Shown here: one piece after another, positions 8,222 to 16,047 of the stretch
Numbering within the stretch: the first letter of the stretch is position 1
Layout: each line of letters begins with the position of its first letter
Source: Terriglobia bacterium
GTDB taxonomy: Bacteria; Acidobacteriota; Terriglobia; Bryobacterales; Bryobacteraceae
Assembly: GCA_020073305.1 (NCBI GenBank)
Contig: JAIQFK010000001.1
Location: forward strand, 124,001 to 188,000
Reading direction: 5' to 3'
Length of the DNA stretch: 64,000 nucleotides
Notes under the pieces: generated by a model
What the model saw: the letters and a program-made list of their open reading frames with translations, nothing else
Told to the model about the DNA's origin: nothing
Database searches by the model: none
Made by a program: the position numbers and the translations under genes

Positions 8222-9223
8222 ATGCCGGTTCCCGAGTCCGCCGCGGAGTTCATTTCCAGCCTGATCGCCCGCGCGCGGCCGCTTCAGAAACGCATCGTTT
8301 TCCCCGAAGGAAGCGATCCGCGGGTTCAGGCGGCCGCCGAGCGCCTGGCGCGCGAAGGCATCGCCCAGCCGATTCTCATCGGACCGAAGGCCGCGGTGCG
8401 GGGCGTGAAGTTCGTGGATCCATCGGCGTCCGATCGCCTGCGCAAATACGCCGGCGTGCTCTATGAGCGGCGGCGCGCGCGCGGCATCACGCAAATGGAA
8501 GCCGAACAGATCGCCGGCAAGCCGCTCTACTTCGCCGCTCTCATGGTGGCCGTGGGCGATGCCGACGGCAGCGTGGGTGGCGTGGCCAATACCACTCCGG
8601 ATACGGTCCGGGCCGCTTTGCATGCGGTGGGCACGGCGCCCGGCATCCACCTGATTTCGAGCGCCTACATTATGGCGCTTCACAACCGCGAGTTTGGACA
8701 TAACGGCCTGATTGCCTTCGCGGATTGTTCCGTGGTCATCGATCCGGGGCGGGTGGAACTCGCCGAGATCGCTATCGCCACGGCGGAGACCACACGGCGT
8801 CTGATCGGCGCGGAGCCGGCGGTGGCGCTACTCTCGTTTTCCACCAGGCGCAGTGGACGGCACGCACATGTCGAGAAAATTGTCGAAGCTCTGCGCGTGG
8901 TGCGGGAGCGCGCTCCCGGCCTGAATATCGATGGCGAGCTGCAGCTCGATGCAGCGCTGGTGCCCGAGGTCGGACGTTCGAAGGCGCCGGGCTCGACCGT
9001 TGCGGGCCGCGCCAACACCTTAATCTTCCCCGATCTCAACGCGGGCAACATCGGATACAAGCTGGTGCAGAGGCTCGCGGGCGCGGCGGCCATCGGGCCG
9101 GTCTTGCAGGGGCTCGCGAAACCCGTGAACGACATTTCGCGAGGGGCTTCCGTCGACGATATTTTTCACGCCGCCATCCTGACGGCCGTTCAAGCGGCGA
9201 GCGCGCGATCGGCCGGGGCGTGA
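8222..9223 (+). CDS. pta: phosphate acetyltransferase (phosphotransacetylase)
   Basis: About 333 residues, matching the compact Pta/EutD family, which interconverts acetyl-CoA and acetyl phosphate. Recognisable blocks are RIVFPEGSDPRV near the N terminus, GGVANTTPDTVRAAL in the middle, SFSTRRSG, GELQLDAALVPEV and the C-terminal PVNDISRGASVDDI. The frame is open from 8168, but the preceding 18 codons run through the palindrome and look non-coding; ATG 8222 fits the family N terminus. TACCAT at 8207-8212 may be a -10 box 9 nt upstream. No acetate kinase is adjacent. Phosphate butyryltransferase activity is a less likely alternative. Confidence 0.88.
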   Translation: MPVPESAAEFISSLIARARPLQKRIVFPEGSDPRVQAAAERLAREGIAQPILIGPKAAVRGVKFVDPSASDRLRKYAGVLYERRRARGITQMEAEQIAGKPLYFAALMVAVGDADGSVGGVANTTPDTVRAALHAVGTAPGIHLISSAYIMALHNREFGHNGLIAFADCSVVIDPGRVELAEIAIATAETTRRLIGAEPAVALLSFSTRRSGRHAHVEKIVEALRVVRERAPGLNIDGELQLDAALVPEVGRSKAPGSTVAGRANTLIFPDLNAGNIGYKLVQRLAGAAAIGPVLQGLAKPVNDISRGASVDDIFHAAILTAVQAASARSAGA

Positions 9224-9224
9224 A

Positions 9225-10148
9225 ATGCTACCCTTCCACCTGGTCTATCACGAGGGGTACGATCTCAACCTCGGCCATCATGTTTTCCCGTCCCAAAAGT
9301 TTCGTCTCATTCACAAGCGCCTGCTGGCCGACGGTTTCGCAGCGCCCGAGGATTTCGTTACGCCTGAGCCGGCCTCCGAGGAGGATCTGCTGCTGGTGCA
9401 CGAGCGCGGATGGGTCGATCGCCTCCGCACCGGCAAGCTGAGTTACGAAGAGATCCTGCTGCTCGAAATTCCGTATTCGCCCGAAATGGTGCGCGCATTC
9501 TGGCTGGCGGCGGGCGGCACCACGCTGGCGGCCCGGCTGGCGCTTGACGAGGGGGTCTCGTTCAACGTCGGCGGCGGCTTCCACCACGCCTTTCCGGACC
9601 ACGGCGAAGGCTTTTGCGCGATCAACGATATCGCGGTCGCCATCCGCAAACTGCAGCGCGACGGAAAAATTACGCGCGCCATGGTGGTGGATTGCGACGT
9701 TCACCACGGCAACGGCACCGCCGCCATTTTCGCGGGTGATAAGTCCGTTTTTACGCTCTCGATTCATCAGTTCAATAATTACCCTGCGCGCAAGCCGCCC
9801 TCTTCGGTGGATGTGCATCTCGGCGACAGCGTGAGCGATGATGAATATCTCGAACGGCTATCCGCGGCTTACCGTTTCCCGATTCATGGCTTCCATCCGG
9901 ACCTGCTGATCTACGTGGCGGGCGCCGACCCGTACGGGGAAGATCAACTCGGCGGTCTTTCTTTGACCGTGGAGGGCTTGAAACTCCGCGACCGGCTGGT
10001 GATCGAGACGGCGCTGCGCGAGAAAGCGGCCGTCGCCATCGTGCTCGCCGGCGGCTATGCCGCCAACGTCGACGACACCGTGACTATCCACAGCAACACT
10101 GCCAAGATGGCCAAGGAATCTCTGGAGTGGGTAGGCTGGAAAAAGTAG
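9225..10148 (+). CDS. histone deacetylase-fold hydrolase
   Basis: A 307-residue zinc-dependent deacetylase of the arginase/HDAC fold, class related to acetoin-utilisation and acetylpolyamine amidohydrolases. Zinc and catalytic residues are visible in GGGFHHAFPDHGEGFC (His-His dyad), DCDVHHGNGTA (Asp/His zinc ligands) and VAGADPYGEDQLGGL (third zinc Asp). Bacterial members remove acetyl groups from proteins or small amines; the substrate is not predictable here. ATG lies two bases after the pta stop, so the two are probably one operon, which would join acetyl-phosphate/acetyl-CoA metabolism with a deacetylase. Confidence 0.88.
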   Translation: MLPFHLVYHEGYDLNLGHHVFPSQKFRLIHKRLLADGFAAPEDFVTPEPASEEDLLLVHERGWVDRLRTGKLSYEEILLLEIPYSPEMVRAFWLAAGGTTLAARLALDEGVSFNVGGGFHHAFPDHGEGFCAINDIAVAIRKLQRDGKITRAMVVDCDVHHGNGTAAIFAGDKSVFTLSIHQFNNYPARKPPSSVDVHLGDSVSDDEYLERLSAAYRFPIHGFHPDLLIYVAGADPYGEDQLGGLSLTVEGLKLRDRLVIETALREKAAVAIVLAGGYAANVDDTVTIHSNTAKMAKESLEWVGWKK

Positions 10149-10164
10149 AACATCGCAAATCTCG

Positions 10165-10626
10165 ATGACGGATGATCCATTCCGCTATTACGTGCGCGTC
10201 CGCTACGGCGAGTGCGACGCGCAAAAGGTCGTTTTCAACGCCCGTTATGCCGATTACGTCGACCTCTCGACGACCGAGTTCCTGCGCGCCCTCGGCTTTG
10301 GCGAAGCGCTGATCTCGGGCGCTTTCGACTACCAACTGGTCAAGCTGACGATCGAATGGAAGGCGCCCGCCCGCTTCGACCAGGTGCTCGAACTGTCGGT
10401 CTCGGCCGCGCAGCTGGGCAACACTTCATTCACCATCGCGACTGAATTTCGCCTGGCCGGCGAGGAACCAATCCTCGCGACCGCGGAGACCGTCTACGTG
10501 CTCGTGGATGCGCGCACTCTTCAGAAGACACCCCTTTCCGCCGAACTTCGTGCGGCGCTGGAGAAGGGTGGCCAGGGCGCGATTACGGACCACGCGGGCT
10601 ACCGCGTGGCCGTCGAAAAATGGTGA
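10165..10626 (+). CDS. acyl-CoA thioesterase, YbgC/4-hydroxybenzoyl-CoA type
   Basis: A 153-residue hot-dog-fold protein. The family motif is present as RYGECDAQKVVFNARYADY at residues 13-31, with the catalytic acidic residue just before the central helix. Such enzymes hydrolyse acyl-CoA or acyl-ACP thioesters; tol-pal-linked YbgC is one branch, but no tol genes are near. It follows the HDAC-like gene by 16 nt and probably closes the pta operon. It converges with the DUF3291 gene. Confidence 0.85.
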   Translation: MTDDPFRYYVRVRYGECDAQKVVFNARYADYVDLSTTEFLRALGFGEALISGAFDYQLVKLTIEWKAPARFDQVLELSVSAAQLGNTSFTIATEFRLAGEEPILATAETVYVLVDARTLQKTPLSAELRAALEKGGQGAITDHAGYRVAVEKW

Positions 10627-10670
10627 CTGGCTTCGCCGTCCCAAGCCGCATGACACGCGCAATCCATATC

Positions 10671-11135
10671 TTACGCGCAGACCTGGTCTTCAGCAGGCGC
10701 GGGGAATTGCCGGGTAAACCAGAAGGCATACGGAGTCGCGCCGTGTTCCTGAAAGTGGTACAGCCGCTCTCGGCCCTCATCCACGGTCGGAATATGGCCG
10801 GCAGGCACCCACCACAGACAGTAGTACGGCTTGTCCATCTTCTGGAACCACCTGGCGCGATCCCGGAACACCTCGATGTGGCTGGAATTATAAGTAAAGC
10901 TGCGCAGCGCCTCGATGGACTCCCAGACCGACATGTTCACCATCACCGACGGATCTTCGTTGAAGGGCACGTCGGTTGCGTTTCCCGATTCCGACTGCAA
11001 CCTCCAAACAAAGCCCGGAGCGGTATCGGCCAGCGCATTGATGGGGCCGAGCTGAGCCGCGAAATCAGCAATTCGTGGATCGTCGATGGGAGCCACAAGA
11101 CGGCCGATATTGATCTGCGCGAGATGGAAATCCAT
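10671..11135 (-). CDS. DUF3291 domain protein
   Basis: A 154-residue protein beginning MDFHLAQINIGRL, with the ferredoxin-like (dimeric alpha-beta barrel) DUF3291 pattern: a tryptophan-rich core (VNMSVWESIEALRSFTY, YYCLWWVPAGHIPTVDEGRERL) and a C-terminal YAFWFTRQFPAP. The frame is open further upstream to 11384, but that part runs through the neighbouring membrane protein gene and is not conserved, so ATG 11133-11135 is chosen. A TACAAT box on the minus strand at 11143-11148 lies 7 nt before this ATG, suggesting a leaderless mRNA. Function unknown; the fold resembles antibiotic-biosynthesis monooxygenases. Confidence 0.8.
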   Translation of the reverse strand: MDFHLAQINIGRLVAPIDDPRIADFAAQLGPINALADTAPGFVWRLQSESGNATDVPFNEDPSVMVNMSVWESIEALRSFTYNSSHIEVFRDRARWFQKMDKPYYCLWWVPAGHIPTVDEGRERLYHFQEHGATPYAFWFTRQFPAPAEDQVCA

Positions 11136-11155
11136 TTCCGAAATTGTATCGCCGA

Positions 11156-11449
11156 TTACTCCTGCCGGCGCGCCGCACGCCTGTCCCGCCAGGGACCGAG
11201 ATGCGCCGTCCGTAGAGCGACGAGCAGCACGGGAAGGCCGAGGGCGGCAGCGAGCACCAGGATCGCCAACAGGAACAGTCCAGGGTGTGTCTCGAAGGCT
11301 GTGCGCAGCCACTTGAGTTGGGCTGTTGTCAGTCCTCGCGCGAGCGCTGGCAGCAACAGGTAGTGCAGCAGCCCGCGTATGCATGCACCGGCCACTGCCG
11401 CCGCGAACAGAGCCTTTATCAGCCGCTGTCGTTGATCCCGGTTCGTCAT
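11156..11449 (-). CDS. small two-helix membrane protein
   Basis: A 97-residue protein with two probable transmembrane helices (about residues 11-33 and 56-78) separated by a short polar loop, and an arginine-rich C terminus. The basic ends and clean hydrophobic segments argue that it is real. I do not recognise a family. It lies 20 nt upstream of the DUF3291 gene on the same strand. Confidence 0.6.
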   Translation of the reverse strand: MTNRDQRQRLIKALFAAAVAGACIRGLLHYLLLPALARGLTTAQLKWLRTAFETHPGLFLLAILVLAAALGLPVLLVALRTAHLGPWRDRRAARRQE

Positions 11450-11468
11450 GAGTCCCCGCCGCGCGGGA

Positions 11469-12329
11469 TTACCAGCGGCTAGCCCACGATGGAGCCGGCT
11501 GCGGATCCAGTGTTCGGTCGCGCAGGTCTTCCGACCAGACTCGCTCCAGCCTCGCTCCTTGACACTGGCAGACTTCTAATGCGCCTTCCCGTGTGGCCAT
11601 CAGAAGCCGCCCCTGGTGGTCCCAATCCGCCCACACGGCTTCGGATAAAGGCGCAACGTTGTCCGGTGTGTCTTGCAGAAAGTATTCCACCTGCACTCCC
11701 TCGATCCCCGGCTGCCTGAAATCCACTCCCTGATGGATGAGCCCGAGCACAACACCTCCACTTGAGGCCGGTTGTTCGCGCCGCATGACCAGGTTGGGCT
11801 GACCCGGCACGCTCGCGGCCAGTGGGTCGTCCTGCCCGGCGACGCGCCAACCACGCTTGGTTTCATTCCACACATCTCGCTTTGGCCAATCTGTATTCAT
11901 TGGAGTGATCGAGAATGAATTTGGGGAGTTGCCATGAAACGGTTTCTCTTCCATACAGGCGCTGATATTAAGTTCTCCGTTTTCGGAAAACTGGCAGCCC
12001 CAAGTCCACGTTCCGCTTGTCTTCCAGGCCACTAACGCTTCGAGCCAGGGCACCCTGGAGACCGCGCAGTAGGCATCGGGCCATTCTGAGTGAACACTGG
12101 TCTTCAGCGCAAAGTAGCCGAACAACCGGCCGTCTGGAGAGATGTCGCTGCGCCGCGGATAGAGGTTGCCATGGAACCAGGCACCCGGCGTGAGAGTAAG
12201 CTTGTGGAGATCCCAGTGCAGCAGATGCCACCAGTCGCTGGGCCCGCGTCGGAACACCAGTGCGACCTCCGCTTTTGCCGCCACCAGAACGTAGAGGCGG
12301 CAGGCCGGCTTCAGGCGCTCTCCATTCAC
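11469..12329 (-). CDS. hypothetical protein, tryptophan-rich beta-structure
   Basis: A 286-residue protein starting at GTG. It contains repeated strand-turn patterns such as WWHLLHWDLHKL, LYPRRSDISPDGRLFGYFAL and EAVWADWDHQGRLLMATREGALEV, which look like beta-propeller blades. No signal peptide or membrane segment is evident. I do not recognise an enzyme motif. It sits 19 nt upstream of the small membrane protein gene and may be its operon leader. Confidence 0.65.
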   Translation of the reverse strand: MNGERLKPACRLYVLVAAKAEVALVFRRGPSDWWHLLHWDLHKLTLTPGAWFHGNLYPRRSDISPDGRLFGYFALKTSVHSEWPDAYCAVSRVPWLEALVAWKTSGTWTWGCQFSENGELNISACMEEKPFHGNSPNSFSITPMNTDWPKRDVWNETKRGWRVAGQDDPLAASVPGQPNLVMRREQPASSGGVVLGLIHQGVDFRQPGIEGVQVEYFLQDTPDNVAPLSEAVWADWDHQGRLLMATREGALEVCQCQGARLERVWSEDLRDRTLDPQPAPSWASRW

Positions 12330-12396
12330 AGTGCTATAGTTTCATCTCGAACCCTCAAAGGCAACAGCACCCGAGGGTGGGCCGCGAGACATCTCA

Positions 12397-12879
12397 ATGC
12401 GTGAACAAACGAGCTTCGCGCTTTCATCGGTGGCAGAAGCCAACAAGATACTCGACTACTTCAACGGCTTTCACGATGGCTTCATCCGGCGAATGGTTAT
12501 CGAATCCAGGGATAGAATCAACGAAGACCTCAGTCAGACGTGCACCGGCGTGTTCGAGGTCGAGATCGATCTTGCCCATTACAACTACCCGGCCGGCGCC
12601 GAGGGGTTTCATCCGTACAGCCAGATCGTCCGTGCAAGATTTCGCAACGTCCAGGATATCCTGTGTGATTTTCGCGAAGGATTTCTTGGCAACACCATTC
12701 TCAGCTTGTCCGTCGTCTCCGCGAACCGTCTCAGGGGTGGCGAGACGGCCACCGAACCCTGCCTGTGCCTGCGCCTCGCGAGGCACTTCTACCTGGCGGA
12801 GGAGCGGCGTTACGAACTGAGGGAAACTCAATTATTCACGTTTACCGACGCGGTATTTGTCGAGCAAGCTACCGCGTGA
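12397..12879 (+). CDS. hypothetical protein, possibly immunity-protein-like
   Basis: A 160-residue soluble protein with a leading helix and the motif YFNGFHDGFIRRM, followed by beta-rich segments (GVFEVEIDLAHYNYP, TILSLSVVSANRL). The FHDG segment is reminiscent of Imm50-type immunity proteins and related small beta-rich families, but the similarity is weak and no toxin gene is next to it. TATAGT near 12333 could be its -10 box. The 250 bp after it (12880-13130) hold no gene I can support. Confidence 0.55.
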   Translation: MREQTSFALSSVAEANKILDYFNGFHDGFIRRMVIESRDRINEDLSQTCTGVFEVEIDLAHYNYPAGAEGFHPYSQIVRARFRNVQDILCDFREGFLGNTILSLSVVSANRLRGGETATEPCLCLRLARHFYLAEERRYELRETQLFTFTDAVFVEQATA

Positions 12880-13130
12880 GTGGTTGCGCTCTCCAGCATA
12901 ATCAGCACCTACGAATCGGGAAGCGGCGCCGTCCTTGTCGGAGAAGCGCCATTCGCCGCCAGCACTCTGTACATAGCGTGTGCGTCGTTCCATCATGGAC
13001 TGTTTTGGTCGGCGGCCGCACCGTACCAGGGGAGCCAACAGGGCAGCTGCGCCCGGCTTACGAACGCTTAGACTCGTGCTCTCGTAATTCGCAATGACTC
13101 CGAGGTACAGTGTCAGCCGGCAACAACCGC

Positions 13131-14063
13131 TCATCTTCCGTTGGAGGGCAACAGGTGCAGTTCTCCCTTTCCCCAAACCGTTTGCCGGCCCACGCCGGTC
13201 CAGCGGGCCGCGCCCAGATAAGGGAGAAATTCCGCCAGATCCCCCTGGTACTCCACTTCGCCGGTAAAACCTCCCAGCGCGTGCACCTGCCCGGTGCGGC
13301 TGGAGCGCCGCTCGGCGTGTTCGTCGCGCAGATCGCAACGCGTCATGCGAATGCACGAAGCGCGTTGGCCCATGGCGCGGAAATCAATATCCAGCGGTCC
13401 GGGCCCGTAAAAGGCGCGCAGCGCGCTGATTCGGTCGCGGATGCGAGCAAACAGCACCGCGAATTCCGGCTGGGCGGCGAGCATGTTCTGAGACTTCAGC
13501 TCGGTGGGCGTTACGAAACGCACCCGGGCAATGGTCACGGGCGCGCTGTCAGGCGCCAGCGTGACGCTCGACGGTTCCAGCAACGGCCCGGGCTTTCCGC
13601 CGTCCCAAACGCACCGGCGTTCGTCATCCGTGATCGCCAATTGCTCCACCCGCTCGAGCTTGGCGCGTTGCCGGCCTCGACCGAGGCCCTCGTCCGCGAA
13701 TCGCGTGAGAGCCTGGACAAAGTACGGCAGCAGCGGATCAGTCAGATCGAATAAATGGACATCAAAACTGAAGCCTTCTCCAGGCTGGAACCGCCCACCA
13801 TCGAGGTGATGGGTACGCAAGACAAACGGCCGGGGGCGCTGGGAAAAGCCGCTCGGCCCGTTCGCCTGGCCACGGGGCTCAAAGATCCGAGCATACGCGC
13901 ACTCCACTTGGTGTTGATTTCCGCCACAGTGTGGCGTGCAGGCAATCTCGCGGAGAATGCTCCCTAGCGCACCGCGCACCGTGTTCGCCGCGGTTCCGGA
14001 CGGGAACAGGACTGGATCGACGGCCTCAAAGTGAAAGCGGAGGCGGAAAAACTGGAGTTGCAC
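13131..14063 (-). CDS. Cas6-like RAMP endoribonuclease, orphan
   Basis: A 310-residue protein with the layout of the Cas6 family that cuts pre-crRNA (ferredoxin-like RAMP fold). The N terminus reads FHFEAVDPVLFPSGTAANTVRGALG, followed by a cysteine cluster (C-x3-C-x7-C in the segment ending CAYARIFEP), a PFVL strand, the helix region LPYFVQALTRFADEGLGRGR, and a C-terminal block GEVEYQGDLAEFLPYL with the glycine-rich loop GVGRQTVWGKGEL. These match the C-terminal Cas6 domain well. GTG start with a GAGG ribosome site. No cas gene or CRISPR array occurs in the window, so its substrate is unknown. It is divergent from cspA. Which residue is catalytic cannot be fixed from sequence alone. Confidence 0.8.
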   Translation of the reverse strand: MQLQFFRLRFHFEAVDPVLFPSGTAANTVRGALGSILREIACTPHCGGNQHQVECAYARIFEPRGQANGPSGFSQRPRPFVLRTHHLDGGRFQPGEGFSFDVHLFDLTDPLLPYFVQALTRFADEGLGRGRQRAKLERVEQLAITDDERRCVWDGGKPGPLLEPSSVTLAPDSAPVTIARVRFVTPTELKSQNMLAAQPEFAVLFARIRDRISALRAFYGPGPLDIDFRAMGQRASCIRMTRCDLRDEHAERRSSRTGQVHALGGFTGEVEYQGDLAEFLPYLGAARWTGVGRQTVWGKGELHLLPSNGR

Positions 14064-14125
14064 GTTGCCTCAAGTATAGCCGCGAAGTCGCGGAGGCTAG
14101 GGGGGTTGCGCGGGCGCGTTTTGGG

Positions 14126-14131
14126 TATAAT
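14126..14131 (+). promoter_or_regulatory. strong -10 box upstream of cspA
   Basis: A perfect TATAAT. TTGCGC at 14106-14111 is the nearest -35-like hexamer but its spacing is only 14 nt. Transcription would begin near 14138 and run through the terminator-like hairpin at 14176-14218. Confidence 0.5.
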
Positions 14132-14175
14132 GTTTATGCATTTGACTCTTATCATTTTTCCGCCAGTCTGAAGAG

Positions 14176-14218
14176 TGGGGGTTTGCGCGGTTGAGCTGCC
14201 GCGTCCCCCATTTTTTTT
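14176..14218 (+). terminator. intrinsic terminator/attenuator in the cspA leader
   Basis: TGGGGG (14176-14181) pairs with CCCCCA (14205-14210), and CGCGG (14186-14190) with CCGCG (14199-14203); eight T follow at 14211-14218. This is a textbook Rho-independent terminator, but it lies between the only good promoter and the cspA start rather than after a gene. Confidence 0.7.
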
Positions 14219-14269
14219 GGCTGGCCTGTGGGGGAGTTCAGATCGCAATAAAAGCAGAAAAGGAAGCAC

Positions 14270-14476
14270 ATGAAAGAAAAAGGCACAGTGAAATGGTTTA
14301 ACGCAGCCAAGGGCTACGGATTCATCCAGCGGGAGAACGGCGAGGACGTCTTCGTCCATTTTTCGGCCATCCAATCGGACGGTTACCGAAGCCTGGAAGA
14401 AGGCGCGCGAGTTGAATTCGAGGTCACCAAAGGGCCCAAGGGGTTGCAAGCAGCCAACGTAACAATAGCGGGCTGA
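14270..14476 (+). CDS. cspA: cold-shock protein
   Basis: A 68-residue CspA-family single-stranded nucleic-acid-binding protein. Both RNA-binding motifs are intact: KGYGFIQ (RNP1) and DVFVHFSAI (RNP2), in an OB fold of normal length. It acts as an RNA chaperone. AAGGAAG provides the ribosome site a few bases upstream of ATG. The roughly 130-nt leader contains a terminator-like hairpin, so expression is probably controlled at the RNA level. infA follows on the same strand. Confidence 0.93.
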   Translation: MKEKGTVKWFNAAKGYGFIQRENGEDVFVHFSAIQSDGYRSLEEGARVEFEVTKGPKGLQAANVTIAG

Positions 14477-14497
14477 GCCGCCTACAGGAAACGTGTG

Positions 14498-14526
14498 GAA
14501 CCGGCGGGCCGTTGCCTCGCCGGTTC
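14498..14526 (+). promoter_or_regulatory. perfect inverted repeat between cspA and infA
   Basis: GAACCGGCG (14498-14506) and CGCCGGTTC (14518-14526) form a 9-bp perfect stem with an 11-nt loop. No T-run follows. It may stabilise the cspA 3' end or limit read-through into infA, whose start lies 15 nt further on. Confidence 0.5.
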
Positions 14527-14541
14527 GCCAGAAGGGATTGG

Positions 14542-14760
14542 ATGAGCAAAGAGGACAACATTGAAGTTACAGGTGTCGTATTAGAGAAGTTTCCCAGCGG
14601 TTTGTTCAGCGTGCAGCTTGAACACAACCGCGTCGTCCTGGCGCACTTAGCCGGCCGGCTTCGCCGTAATCGCATCCGCGTGCTCGCCGGTGACCGCGTC
14701 ACGCTGGAGCTTTCCCCGTACGATCTGACCAAAGGCCGCATCACCTTCCGCCACAGGTAG
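14542..14760 (+). CDS. infA: translation initiation factor IF-1
   Basis: A 72-residue OB-fold protein with the family pattern SKEDNIEVTGVVLEKFPSG, HLAGRLRRNRIRVLAGD and LSPYDLTKGRITFRHR. IF-1 binds the ribosomal A site during initiation together with IF-2 and IF-3. The frame is open 10 codons further upstream, but ATG 14542 is the conserved start and has AGGG upstream. It is isolated from the ribosomal-protein operon where infA is often found, and sits behind cspA, another OB-fold RNA-binding protein. Confidence 0.95.
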   Translation: MSKEDNIEVTGVVLEKFPSGLFSVQLEHNRVVLAHLAGRLRRNRIRVLAGDRVTLELSPYDLTKGRITFRHR

Positions 14761-14840
14761 TCCATTCAGCCGGCACGCGCACCTCTCAGAAATTTTGAGA
14801 GAGGCCCGGCCCATCCACCCGACTTACAGTCTCAGTCCTT

Positions 14841-15968
14841 ATGCCCAAGCTCTTGTTTGTCTTCGGGACCAGGCCGGAAGCCATCAAGTTGTGTCCGGTC
14901 CTGCTCCACTTGCGGGACCAAATGCAGGCCTTCGACGTGAAGGTCTGCGTGACGGCCCAGCACCGCTCGATGCTGGACCAGGTATTGGCGGTCTTCAGGG
15001 TGACGCCGGATCACGATCTCGACGTCATGCAGCCGGCTCAGACGCTGTCGCAATCCACCGCCCGGATGATCGGTGCTCTCGAACCCGTCATGAATAGCGA
15101 ACTGCCCGACATGGTGCTGGTGCAGGGAGACACCACTACTACCTTGTGTGGAGCGCTGGCGGCGTTCTACCGCAGGGTCCCGGTCGCCCACGTGGAAGCA
15201 GGTCTGCGGACCTGGGACCCCTGGAAGCCCTTTCCCGAGGAAATGAACCGCGTCCTGACCGCGCGCATGACCGACCTGCACTTTGCCTCCACTCCAGGCG
15301 CCGCCCGCAACCTGGAGCACGAGGGGGTGGACCGCGGGCGCATCCACGTAACCGGCAACTCCGGGATCGATGCGGTTCTGCACGTGAAGCACGGACTCGA
15401 GAATGGGGACTTGCAGGGCGTGGACTGGCCGCAACTTGATCCCTCCAAGAAACTGCTCGTGGTCACCGCACACCGGCGCGAGAGCTTCGGCGGTGGTTTT
15501 GAGGGGATTTGCGCCGCCCTGGCCGAGCTGGCCCGGCGGGCCGACGTGCAGATTGTGTGCCCGGTGCATCGCAACCCCAACGTGCTCGATCCGGTCAACC
15601 GCAGGCTCGCCAACCTGGACAACGTTTTTCTGGTCCCGCCGCTGGATTACGTTCCGTTTGTAGACCTGATGCGGCGCGCGTACATCCTGATCTCCGATTC
15701 CGGCGGCGTGCAGGAGGAAGCCCCGTCGCTGGGCAAGCCGATCCTGGTCCTGCGCGATAAAACCGAGCGGCCCGAGGCTGTGGAAGCCGCCACGGCAAGG
15801 CTGGTGGGAACCGAGGCGAGCAGAATCGTCGCCGAGGCAAGCCTGCTGCTCGATGATGCCGATGAGTACGCTCGCCGTGCGCGCATTCACAATCCTTACG
15901 GGGATGGCCGTGCCAGTTCGCGCATTGGCGAGGCAATCCTTTCATTCTTCGAATCCAGATTGCCTTGA
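14841..15968 (+). CDS. wecB: UDP-N-acetylglucosamine 2-epimerase (non-hydrolysing)
   Basis: A 375-residue GT-B-fold epimerase converting UDP-GlcNAc to UDP-ManNAc for surface polysaccharide synthesis. Motifs include GTRPEAIKLCPV at the N terminus, QGDTTTTLCGALAAFY, HVEAGLRTWDPWKPFPEEMNR written here only in part as HVEAGLRTWDPW, the AHRRES loop, and the C-terminal SDSGGVQEEAPSLGKP uridine-diphosphate site. All expected catalytic Asp, Glu and His residues appear intact. ATG has no strong ribosome site. No other polysaccharide gene is adjacent. Confidence 0.93.
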   Translation: MPKLLFVFGTRPEAIKLCPVLLHLRDQMQAFDVKVCVTAQHRSMLDQVLAVFRVTPDHDLDVMQPAQTLSQSTARMIGALEPVMNSELPDMVLVQGDTTTTLCGALAAFYRRVPVAHVEAGLRTWDPWKPFPEEMNRVLTARMTDLHFASTPGAARNLEHEGVDRGRIHVTGNSGIDAVLHVKHGLENGDLQGVDWPQLDPSKKLLVVTAHRRESFGGGFEGICAALAELARRADVQIVCPVHRNPNVLDPVNRRLANLDNVFLVPPLDYVPFVDLMRRAYILISDSGGVQEEAPSLGKPILVLRDKTERPEAVEAATARLVGTEASRIVAEASLLLDDADEYARRARIHNPYGDGRASSRIGEAILSFFESRLP

Positions 15969-16030
15969 AGCCACCCCGGCACAGGTGTTTTTCTGAGCAA
16001 TGAGATGGCGGTTTGCATCCACGGGACCGG

Positions 16031-16036
16031 TATAAT
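16031..16036 (+). promoter_or_regulatory. -10 box of the AAA+/receiver gene
   Basis: Perfect TATAAT ending 11 nt before ATG 16048. With no ribosome site in between, the mRNA would carry a leader of only a few bases. TTGCAT at 16013-16018 is too close to be a standard -35. Confidence 0.5.
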
Positions 16037-16047
16037 ACAACTAACCT

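Noticed and set aside
11136-11384. Longer N terminus for the DUF3291 protein
   Set aside because: The extension overlaps the membrane protein gene in another frame, and the family begins at the later ATG.
12832-13356. Minus-strand frame of 174 codons between two small genes
   Set aside because: Arginine- and serine-rich composition without structure; it overlaps both the 12397 gene and the Cas6-like gene antisense or out of frame.
13064-14270. CRISPR repeats near the Cas6-like gene
   Set aside because: Both flanks were read for repeats of 25-40 nt with regular spacing; none was found.
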